The position numbers were made by a program, and so were the translations under genes. From JAVBNJ01 sp031551625 (GTDB taxonomy: Bacteria; Bacteroidota; Bacteroidia; Bacteroidales; UBA932), in the NCBI GenBank assembly GCA_031551625.1, contig JAVBNJ010000047.1, positions 1 to 14,652 of the forward strand: a stretch of 14,652 bases of DNA, in the 5' to 3' direction. The notes beneath the pieces were generated by a model. The model saw only the letters and a program-made list of their open reading frames with translations. It was not told the DNA's origin and did no database searches. Positions 6,881-13,256 of this stretch are shown piece after piece (positions within the stretch are counted from its first letter, which is position 1; each line of letters opens with the position of its first letter).

Positions 6881-7174
6881 TTAAACACAGCCATCCGGTT
6901 TCGGCAATCCGGCTATGCGGCATGCTCCACGCGCCGGGCCTAAAGGGAATAATTCGTAAATATCTTTTAGTTTAAGACCGGTTTCTTTACAAATAGTACG
7001 AATCATCGGCGCATTGCCTTTTTCTACGAAGTTGTTACGGATAATGCGTACTACCGCCCAATGCTGGTCGGTCAGGTCTATGCCGTCTTCCTGCGCGATT
7101 TGTTTTGCTATGTCTTCGTTCCAGATTTCAGGATTTGTAAGGAATCCATCGCCGTCAAATTGTAAAGTGCTCAT
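6881..7174 (-). CDS. dsrC: DsrC (TusE/DsrC/DsvC family) sulfur-carrier protein with both redox cysteines
   Basis: This is a 97-residue protein covering the whole family fold. It starts with LQFDGDGFL, passes through the WNEDIAKQIAQEDGI and LTDQHWAVVRIIRNNF blocks, and ends in the mobile C-terminal arm ARGACRIAGLPKPDGCV. The last cysteine (C96, penultimate residue) is shared by all members. The second, C85, lies eleven residues before it and is the feature separating true DsrC from TusE, which uses only the last one in tRNA thiolation. With both, the protein can form an intramolecular disulfide or a trisulfide, the substrate of DsrMK in sulfur-metabolising bacteria. It is the first gene of the operon, behind a TAnnTTTG promoter, and precedes DsrM-like and DsrK-like genes. 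No sulfite reductase is encoded in the window, so its sulfur donor is unknown; the cysteine desulfurase gene at the operon's end is a candidate. Confidence 0.93.
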   Translation of the reverse strand: MSTLQFDGDGFLTNPEIWNEDIAKQIAQEDGIDLTDQHWAVVRIIRNNFVEKGNAPMIRTICKETGLKLKDIYELFPLGPARGACRIAGLPKPDGCV

Positions 7175-7219
7175 AAAAATTTAAATGTTGAAAAGTGTTA
7201 TTATTTATTTTAACGCATA

Positions 7220-7227
7220 CAAATATA
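7220..7227 (-). promoter_or_regulatory. Putative promoter -7 element for the DsrC operon
   Basis: CAAATATA on the + strand reads TATATTTG on the - strand, a full match to TAnnTTTG. It lies about 45 bases before the DsrC start codon. No clear -33 TTTG is present at the usual distance. Instead a 7-bp inverted repeat, AAAAATA-ATTG-TATTTTT (7229-7246), occupies the spacer region; it might be an operator but could be chance in A+T-rich DNA. Confidence 0.5.
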
Positions 7228-7268
7228 CAAAAATAATTGTATTTTTATGCATCTGAATTTATAAAAAA

Positions 7269-7817
7269 ATGACAACACCGCAACTTATACCGCAACTGAA
7301 GGTTACCATGGGAAAGCAATCAGTGCAAGCATTGGCGCGGAATTTGATAGCCGCGGAATTTCCGGTAAAAAAAGTAATAGATTTGTGTTTTCACAAGGAT
7401 CAGCAAACGGCTTTTCATGCCGCGTGGGTAGTAGAGCAGATTTATTGTATGAGAATAGATCTGTTTCTTGAACAATTTGGTTATTTTACCGAAAAATTTC
7501 CGCAAGTTACGAACCCGAGTGTAAAGCGTCATTTTTCGAAACTGATAGCTTTATTATTACAACAAACAAGCAATAAGGAAATCATTGCATTTATAGAAAA
7601 AGATTCGGAAAAAGTGGCCGAAACATTATTTGAATGGTTAATAGACCCGGCCATTTTACCCGGTGTGAAAGTTTGGTGTATTGATGGATTGGCGGTTTTG
7701 GCCGGCCGGCACCAATGGATTCGTGACGAACTGCTGCCGACGGTGGAAGCGCAACTGCCGGAGGCAAGCGCCGGATTGCGTGTTCGTAGTAGAAAATTAT
7801 TACGGACAAGTCTTTAG
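7269..7817 (+). CDS. Conserved-looking alpha-helical protein of unknown function
   Basis: I do not recognise this 182-residue protein. It has no signal peptide or long hydrophobic segment and appears cytoplasmic. Leu/Ile/Ala-rich stretches alternate with polar ones, as in a HEAT- or ARM-like helical solenoid. Examples are VKKVIDLCFHKDQQTAFHAAWVVEQ at about residues 34-58, VKRHFSKLIALLLQQ near 85-99, and LPGVKVWCIDGLAVLAG near 130-146. Coding character is good throughout, and no better frame exists on either strand. It is divergent from the DsrC operon, sharing the ~95-base A+T-rich gap at 7175-7268, and converges on priA. No strict TAnnTTTG promoter is visible upstream on the + strand. A link to the sulfur operon is only positional. 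Confidence 0.75.
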   Translation: MTTPQLIPQLKVTMGKQSVQALARNLIAAEFPVKKVIDLCFHKDQQTAFHAAWVVEQIYCMRIDLFLEQFGYFTEKFPQVTNPSVKRHFSKLIALLLQQTSNKEIIAFIEKDSEKVAETLFEWLIDPAILPGVKVWCIDGLAVLAGRHQWIRDELLPTVEAQLPEASAGLRVRSRKLLRTSL

Positions 7818-7908
7818 TAGAACTCTTCGGAAAATCGTTCATGCTATCACAAAGATTCTTTTATCCATGTAATTCGTGGACAAAATTTAGATACAACGAT
7901 CCTGTTAG

Positions 7909-10143
7909 TTACATCGGATCTATATCTATTACGATATCCACACCCGAAAGCCCTTTGAGGGCATGCAATGTATCGATTTGCTGCATCAACGATTTTTTTA
8001 GTTCGGTAGCTTTAGCCGTACGTTCGAGGCGAATCCAGAAACTGACGAGGTATTTGTTCTGAATGCGGTTCACCACAGGCTGGAACGGCCCGGTGAGGCG
8101 TCCTTGCAGGAATGGCTGTAGCATGTTTGCTAATGCGGCGGCAGCCTGTTGCAGGATGCCGGGATTAGAATGCTTCAAGGTAACGCTTATCAGCCGCGAA
8201 TAGGGCGGGAAGTGGAATTCTTTGCGTTCGATCAACTGCTGGTTGAACAATCCGAGATAATCGCTACGCTTTACTAAATGTATTACCGGATTATCGGGTT
8301 GTGTAGTTTGAATAATTACACGACCCTGTTTGCCTTTGCGCCCCGCACGACCGCTCACTTGTGTCATCAACTGGTAGCTGCGCTCATGTGCACGGAAATC
8401 CGGAAAATTCAGCATGTTGTCGGCATTGAGGATTCCCACTAAGCTTACATGGTCGAAATCCAAACCCTTCGTAACCATTTGCGTGCCTACTAAAATATCA
8501 ATATTTTGTTGTGCAAACTGTCCGAGTATCCGGCTGTAGGCATTTTTTCCGCGTGCCGCATCGAGGTCGAGCCGTGCTATGCGCGCCTGCGGAAACAGTT
8601 GCTGCAACTCGTCCTCGGCTTTTTCCGTACCGAAACCTTTAGTTTGAATGCCCGGGCTGTGGCACTCGGGGCAGGTTTGCGGCATCTTCTGCGTGGCGCC
8701 GCAGTAGTGGCACACCAGCATATTCTCTTTTTTATGATACGTGAGGCACACGCTGCATTGTTTGCAGTGCGGAATGTGGCCGCAGTCGGCGCATTGTACG
8801 AAAGGCGAATACCCACGCCGGTTCTGGAACAGTATCACTTGTTCGTTATTCGACAATGCGTCGCCGATTCCATCAATCAACGTTTGCGAGAACAATCCTT
8901 GCACTTGTTTTTTCTTGCGTGCACGCGCCATGTCCACCACGTCAATAGCTGGCAGCAATACCTGATAGTAGCGTTCGGTAAGCGTTACCAAGCCGTATTT
9001 TCCAGCGCGGGCGTTGTAGTAACTTTCTATAGAAGGAGTGGCAGTGCCGAGCAATACCTGTGCACCATGCAATTGTGCCAGCATAATGGCGGCATCGCGC
9101 GCATGATAGCGCGGCGCAGGGTCATATTGCTTATATGTGCTTTCGTGCTCTTCGTCCACAATAATCAAACCCAGCTTGTCGAACGGCAGGAACAGCGACG
9201 AACGCACGCCCAGTATTATTTGATACGGGTTGCCCACGGCATTGTATATCTCGGCGCGTTCGTTGTCGTTATACTTCGAGTGGTATACGCCCACCACGTT
9301 ACCGAACACACTTTGCAGCCGGTCGATAATTTGTGTGGTTAATGCAATTTCGGGCAGTAGATATAACACTTGCTTTCCTTGCCTCACTTGCCCGGCCATC
9401 AGGTCTATGTAAATTTCCGTTTTTCCCGAAGCGGTAACACCATGCAATAACACGGTTTTATTCTCCGCAAAATGTGTAGCTATTTCGTTGCGCGCATCCA
9501 GTTGCAAACCCGACAGGGTGGGCGCTGCTTTGCTGGCGATGGCCGACAAGTCGAGCCGCCCGATTTCATGCGTAATTATTTCGAAAATATTTTTTTTAAC
9601 GCATGCCGTTAAAGCCGCATTGAACGATTCGTCGCCTTGCAGCAGTTGTTTTTTCGGCGTTTCGTGCGGATTGATGAAATCTATTCGTTCCGCCAATGAA
9701 AGATAATGCACTAATAAAGCCTCTTGCTTGGGTGCACGATGCAAAGCGTTCAACGTGTCGTGCAATTTTTTTTCCGATGCAATTGACGGATGAAGCTTTA
9801 CATAACCCTCGGTAAGCGGCGTGAATGTTTTACGCAATCCGTTTGGTAATGCGGCTTTCATTACCTCGCCGAGGCTGCACAGGTAATAGCCGGCAATTTG
9901 TTCCCAATGTTGCAGTTGAATTTCCGTTACGCAGGGCTCCTCTTCGAGCGCTGCTACTAAATCTTTAGTTTCAAAAGTAGGTGGAATGCTGTGTACGCGG
10001 CGCACTAAACCGGTATAACTTTTTTTGCCGATATTTACCTTCACACGCATACCTGCAACAACTTTTCCCTCCAGCGAAGAAGGAACCGAATAAGTGAGCA
10101 ACCTGTTCAGTGCAAGCGGTACTATGACATCGGCAAAAAGCAT
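7909..10143 (-). CDS. priA: Primosomal protein N' (replication restart helicase PriA)
   Basis: This is a 744-residue protein of full family length. The N-terminal region (from FADVIVPLALNRLLTYSVP) is the 3'-DNA-binding domain. The superfamily 2 helicase core has Walker A GVTASGKT at 235-242, the DEEH box at 330-333 and GTATPS near 366-371. It also has motif V GTQMVTKG near 553-560 and motif VI QVSGRAGRKG near 595-604. Within the core lies the PriA zinc-binding insert, with cysteine pairs C451/C454, C460/C463, C478/C481 and C491/C494. The protein reloads the replisome at stalled forks. It is the last gene of the engB-unknown-priA run, 15 bases after the unknown gene. No strong terminator is visible between its stop and the convergent gene ending at 7817. 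Confidence 0.97.
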   Translation of the reverse strand: MLFADVIVPLALNRLLTYSVPSSLEGKVVAGMRVKVNIGKKSYTGLVRRVHSIPPTFETKDLVAALEEEPCVTEIQLQHWEQIAGYYLCSLGEVMKAALPNGLRKTFTPLTEGYVKLHPSIASEKKLHDTLNALHRAPKQEALLVHYLSLAERIDFINPHETPKKQLLQGDESFNAALTACVKKNIFEIITHEIGRLDLSAIASKAAPTLSGLQLDARNEIATHFAENKTVLLHGVTASGKTEIYIDLMAGQVRQGKQVLYLLPEIALTTQIIDRLQSVFGNVVGVYHSKYNDNERAEIYNAVGNPYQIILGVRSSLFLPFDKLGLIIVDEEHESTYKQYDPAPRYHARDAAIMLAQLHGAQVLLGTATPSIESYYNARAGKYGLVTLTERYYQVLLPAIDVVDMARARKKKQVQGLFSQTLIDGIGDALSNNEQVILFQNRRGYSPFVQCADCGHIPHCKQCSVCLTYHKKENMLVCHYCGATQKMPQTCPECHSPGIQTKGFGTEKAEDELQQLFPQARIARLDLDAARGKNAYSRILGQFAQQNIDILVGTQMVTKGLDFDHVSLVGILNADNMLNFPDFRAHERSYQLMTQVSGRAGRKGKQGRVIIQTTQPDNPVIHLVKRSDYLGLFNQQLIERKEFHFPPYSRLISVTLKHSNPGILQQAAAALANMLQPFLQGRLTGPFQPVVNRIQNKYLVSFWIRLERTAKATELKKSLMQQIDTLHALKGLSGVDIVIDIDPM

Positions 10144-10158
10144 AGAAAATTGATTAAA

Positions 10159-10992
10159 CTATTTCATACGGGTTATTTCGCTTTTTGTAATAGTCCATTT
10201 GCCTGCTTTTTTGTGAATAACTGCTTCGCCCCCCATCATACCACCGCCACAATTAAACTCAATTTTAGCAGTTTCTGTCTCTGTGCCTAAAATTATCGAA
10301 TAAATTTTAATAATAGCACCGGCAGAAAAACGAGGCCTGCCATCAATATGACTAATACTAACATAGGGGTCGATAAATGCAGCCCGCTTATAACCATCAT
10401 AAAAGCCGGATGGATTTAAGAATTCAGAAAGGGCGTGGTCGTAGTCGTCTGTCAAATACAAAATTTGAGTATCGGAAATATTCAAGGATGGTCTGAAATT
10501 ATTGATATAAATCCATCCATTGTCAGAATAAATAGGCTCGTTGAAATTGTGAGGATACTGTGTATTATCACCTGCTTTTTTAAAACGAATCCTGTTTTGG
10601 ATTATAATATATTGGCTATCTATAAGCGAATCTTTGTAAATTCCGAATATTGTTGACAGGTTGGGTATAGTATAGAGATCTTTATAGATTTCAAATACTG
10701 TTTTAATAGTTTCATTTTGTTCTATGAAAGCAATTGTATTAGGAGTTGATGATTCATTCCATTTGGCAAAAAATTGTTTTATACTTTTTTCGGAAGACTG
10801 CTCAAAGGCTGCTTCTAATTCCTTATAAAGTATTTCTGATTTTTTCTCGGAGGCGCTATGATAAATAGTATCAATAATACCGGGATCGTTAAAAATAGCG
10901 TCGCTCATGTCAATTTCTTTACTGTCACATCGTATACAAAAAGTAGTAATACCAACTATAAGCAAAATAAATATTTTAGGTATTAGCGCCAT
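10159..10992 (-). CDS. Hypothetical exported protein or lipoprotein
   Basis: I do not recognise this 277-residue product. The N-terminus is signal-like: MALIPK, then a hydrophobic core at 7-18, then C19 and C22. The residues before C19 (ITTF) do not fit a strict lipobox, so lipoprotein status is uncertain. The middle is rich in Asp, Asn, Ile and Tyr. The C-terminal part (about 205-277) has a compact beta-rich look, with FIDPYVSISHIDG, KIEFNCGGGMMGGEAVIH and KWTITKSEITRMK. It starts 3 bases after the engB stop and ends 15 bases before priA, so it is translated from the same transcript. Its DNA is visibly more A+T-rich and its codons differ from both neighbours. This suggests a later insertion into an engB-priA unit, perhaps by horizontal transfer. 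Confidence 0.75.
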   Translation of the reverse strand: MALIPKIFILLIVGITTFCIRCDSKEIDMSDAIFNDPGIIDTIYHSASEKKSEILYKELEAAFEQSSEKSIKQFFAKWNESSTPNTIAFIEQNETIKTVFEIYKDLYTIPNLSTIFGIYKDSLIDSQYIIIQNRIRFKKAGDNTQYPHNFNEPIYSDNGWIYINNFRPSLNISDTQILYLTDDYDHALSEFLNPSGFYDGYKRAAFIDPYVSISHIDGRPRFSAGAIIKIYSIILGTETETAKIEFNCGGGMMGGEAVIHKKAGKWTITKSEITRMK

Positions 10993-10995
10993 GGG

Positions 10996-11619
10996 CTATT
11001 GAATCTTAGTTGAACTTTGCAAATAACAAGAAGAGTTGGTCTCATCAATATATTTAAGCACCTCCTCGCGCCCCGCGCCGCTTTCGGCGGAAGTAACAAA
11101 AATCGGCGGCAGTTCTTCCCATTCGGTAAGCAATGTTTTTTTGTAGCGCGCCAGGTTTTTGCTCAGTTCGCCACCGCCCAGCTTGTCGGCTTTGGTAAAG
11201 ATGAGCGCAATGGGAATGCCTTCGGTGGCCATTTGCGTAATAAAATCAAGGTCTATCTGCTGCGGTTCGAGGCGGCAGTCAATCAATATAAACAGCAGCG
11301 TCAACTGTTCGCGCTTGGTTACATATTGTGTAATGATATCGGCAAAAGTTGCGCGCTGCACTTTCGACGAGCGCGCGTAGCCATAGCCCGGCAAGTCGAC
11401 CAGATGCCAGTTGCTATTGATGATAAAATGGTTTATCAATTGCGTTTTTCCCGGCGTGGCCGATGTGTGCGCCAGTTTTTTGTGCCCCGTGAGCATGTTG
11501 ATGAGCGACGATTTCCCGACATTCGAACGCCCTATGAAGGCGTACTCGGGTAGCCGCGATGCGGGGCATTGTGATAATTTCTGGCTGCTGGCAACAAAGG
11601 TGGCGCTTTTGATAATCAT
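10996..11619 (-). CDS. engB: Ribosome biogenesis GTP-binding protein EngB (YsxC/YihA)
   Basis: This 207-residue protein belongs to the EngB branch of the TRAFAC GTPases. The G1 motif GRSNVGKSS spans 30-38, a TPGKTQ switch element 55-60, the G3 motif DLPGYG 75-80, the G4 motif TKAD 142-145, and the G5-like TSA 176-178. The GYGYA extension of G3 and the short single-domain layout are typical of EngB. It acts in late assembly of the large ribosomal subunit. It is the first gene of the leftward engB-unknown-priA run and has its own promoter match at 11653-11646. The C-terminal tail after about residue 195 (SSCYLQSSTKIQ) runs past the conserved domain; its stop lies 3 bases before the next start codon. 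Confidence 0.96.
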   Translation of the reverse strand: MIIKSATFVASSQKLSQCPASRLPEYAFIGRSNVGKSSLINMLTGHKKLAHTSATPGKTQLINHFIINSNWHLVDLPGYGYARSSKVQRATFADIITQYVTKREQLTLLFILIDCRLEPQQIDLDFITQMATEGIPIALIFTKADKLGGGELSKNLARYKKTLLTEWEELPPIFVTSAESGAGREEVLKYIDETNSSCYLQSSTKIQ

Positions 11620-11645
11620 AGTCTTTTTCGTATGGTTCGCTATTA

Positions 11646-11672
11646 CAAAGATAGCGATTTTCCGTCATTCAA
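11646..11672 (-). promoter_or_regulatory. Putative promoter for the engB operon
   Basis: CAAAGATA at 11646-11653 reads TATCTTTG on the - strand, a match to TAnnTTTG. CAA at 11670-11672 (TTG on the - strand) lies 16 bases further upstream as a possible -33 element. The start codon of engB is about 27 bases downstream of the -7 element. Confidence 0.55.
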
Positions 11673-11682
11673 TAATAAAATG

Positions 11683-11690
11683 TAACTTTG
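11683..11690 (+). promoter_or_regulatory. Putative promoter -7 element for xseA
   Basis: TAACTTTG matches TAnnTTTG. It is back to back with the engB promoter, so about 40 bp serve two divergent operons. No good -33 element is seen. The leader to the xseA ATG would be about 70 bases and would contain the tandem repeat and ATTGC hairpin at 11700-11754. Confidence 0.5.
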
Positions 11691-11699
11691 TGTAGCAAT

Positions 11700-11731
11700 A
11701 ACTGAATAATTGAAGAACTGAGTAATTGAAG
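11700..11731 (+). repeat. Four 8-bp units (AAYTGARN) upstream of xseA
   Basis: The sequence parses exactly as AACTGAAT, AATTGAAG, AACTGAGT, AATTGAAG. Put another way, a 16-bp word is duplicated with one mismatch. The same unit family occurs in reverse orientation at 13226-13249, on the other side of xseA-xseB. Confidence 0.7.
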
Positions 11732-11754
11732 ATTGCTTCGTTCCTCGCAATGAC
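11732..11754. repeat. Short hairpin element in the xseA leader
   Basis: ATTGC (11732-11736) and GCAAT (11747-11751) flank TTCGTTCCTC and are followed by GAC. The resemblance to an ATTGCTTCG...CGCAATGAC type of dispersed intergenic repeat is from memory; only one copy is in this window. Confidence 0.4.
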
Positions 11755-11766
11755 GTAAATCTGTAA

Positions 11767-13005
11767 ATGGAAACTCTCTCGTTATCGGACATGCAGCAGC
11801 GCATCAAGCAGGTGCTCGAAGGTGCGTTGTCCGGTAGTTACTGGATTACGGCCGAAATCAACGAACTGAAGACCAACAGCGCGGGGCATTGCTATCTCGA
11901 ACTGGTAGAGAAAGACGAGGCGGGCGGTACACTGAAAGCCAAGGCTAGCGCCACTATCTGGGCTTATACGTTCCGTATGTTGAAACCTTATTTTGAAACC
12001 ACCACAGGACGCGCATTAGGGGCAGGCATTCGTGTGCTGGTCAAAGCCAATGTGCAATTCCATGCTGTGTATGGCCTCAGTCTTTCGATTACCGATATAG
12101 ACCCGGCCTACACGGTGGGCGAAGTGGAGCTGCAACGCCGCAAGACTATTGCCCAGTTGCAAGCCGACGGGGTGTTCGATATGAACCGCGAACTGGAGTT
12201 GCCGCTGCTGCCGCAGCGCGTGGCTGTTATTTCGTCGGAGCAGGCGGCGGGTTTCCGCGATTTTATGAACCACCTTCATCACAACGAATACGATTTTGCA
12301 TTCCACACACAATTGTTCCCTTCGTTGATGCAAGGAGCAGGCGCGGTGCAGGGCATCATCGAAAGTTTGTCGCTTGTCAATGCACACCGCAATGCATTCG
12401 ATGCGGTGGTTATTATCCGTGGCGGCGGTTCGGTGGCCGACTTGGCGTGCTTCGACGATTACGAACTGGCGGCGCACGTGGCGCAATTTCCACTGCCGGT
12501 GCTCACAGGCATCGGGCACGACAAGGACGAAAGTGTGGTGGACATGGTAGCTCACACGGCGTTCAAAACGCCCACGGCTGTGGCCGATTTCCTGATTGAT
12601 TGTTTTGCCGGGCAGGAAAGTCGCTTATACGATTTAGGGAATGCTTTACAACAGAATGTGCGATATGCCCTGCAAGCGGCAACTAATAAATTAGTGGATA
12701 TTACCAATCGCCGGAATATGGCGATGCGCATGTGTTTCCAGCAAGCTAACTTCCGTTTGCAATTACTGGAAAAAGAAATACATCACAAAAATCCGTACAC
12801 CATTCTTGCACGCGGCTATGCGGTGGTATCGCATAATGGGCAAGCTATTCGCGATGCGGCGGAAGTGAAAGCAGGCGATGAGTTGCAAGTGACGTTGTAT
12901 AGTGGAAGAATAGCAGCAGAGGTAAAAGGGCAAAAGCATGAAAGTGCGAAAATGCGAACCGCCAGCTCTGCGAAGCTAAAGGTGAAAGAAGAAAAAACTG
13001 TGTAA
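11767..13005 (+). CDS. xseA: Exodeoxyribonuclease VII large subunit
   Basis: This is a 412-residue protein. An N-terminal OB-fold nucleic-acid-binding domain (about 1-112) includes ITAEINELKTNSAGHCYLEL. The catalytic domain follows, with PQRVAVISSEQAAGFRDF near 149-166, VVIIRGGGSVADLACFDDYELA near 214-235, and PVLTGIGHDKDESVVDMVAH near 244-263. A helical C-terminal region ends in a LARGYAVV strand and a basic tail. GIGHDKD replaces the GIGHETD of E. coli but keeps the H and D. With XseB it forms exonuclease VII, which degrades single-stranded DNA into short oligonucleotides. The xseB start is 23 bases downstream, so the two are co-expressed. The Lys/Ser-rich last ~20 residues fall outside the conserved domain. 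Confidence 0.96.
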   Translation: METLSLSDMQQRIKQVLEGALSGSYWITAEINELKTNSAGHCYLELVEKDEAGGTLKAKASATIWAYTFRMLKPYFETTTGRALGAGIRVLVKANVQFHAVYGLSLSITDIDPAYTVGEVELQRRKTIAQLQADGVFDMNRELELPLLPQRVAVISSEQAAGFRDFMNHLHHNEYDFAFHTQLFPSLMQGAGAVQGIIESLSLVNAHRNAFDAVVIIRGGGSVADLACFDDYELAAHVAQFPLPVLTGIGHDKDESVVDMVAHTAFKTPTAVADFLIDCFAGQESRLYDLGNALQQNVRYALQAATNKLVDITNRRNMAMRMCFQQANFRLQLLEKEIHHKNPYTILARGYAVVSHNGQAIRDAAEVKAGDELQVTLYSGRIAAEVKGQKHESAKMRTASSAKLKVKEEKTV

Positions 13006-13028
13006 TTTGAATTTGTGAAATCTGTGTT

Positions 13029-13223
13029 ATGAAAAAACAAACATACCAAGAAGCGGCCGACGAACTGGAACGCCTTGTGCTGTCGCTCGAGCAGGGCAAT
13101 CTGAACATCGACGAGTTGGCCGGAAAAGTAAAAAAGGCGACCGAGTTACTGAACTATTGCAAAGAGAAACTACATACTATCGAAGGCGAAGTCAATAGTT
13201 TGATGGACGAAGCCGGCGAATAA
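13029..13223 (+). CDS. xseB: Exodeoxyribonuclease VII small subunit
   Basis: This 64-residue protein has the normal size for XseB. It shows the family signature TYQEAADELERLVLSLEQGNLNIDELAGKVKKATELLNYCKEKL, a helical hairpin with regularly spaced leucines that binds the XseA C-terminal helices. The acidic tail (EVNSLMDEAGE) is usual. It lies directly behind xseA and is certainly part of the same unit. No separate promoter match is seen. Confidence 0.95.
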   Translation: MKKQTYQEAADELERLVLSLEQGNLNIDELAGKVKKATELLNYCKEKLHTIEGEVNSLMDEAGE

Positions 13224-13225
13224 CC

Positions 13226-13249
13226 ATTCAGTTATTCAATTACTCAATT
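13226..13249 (-). repeat. Three 8-bp units (AAYTGARN), reverse orientation, upstream of amn
   Basis: On the + strand this reads ATTCAGTT, ATTCAATT, ACTCAATT. The reverse complement is AATTGAGT, AATTGAAT, AACTGAAT, the same unit family as at 11700-11731. It fills most of the 33-base gap between xseB and amn. Confidence 0.65.
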
Positions 13250-13256
13250 ATTACGT

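Noticed and set aside
8506..9342. 278-codon + strand ORF inside priA
   Set aside because: It is antisense to the helicase motifs and zinc-binding cysteines of PriA, and its own sequence shows no recognisable domain.
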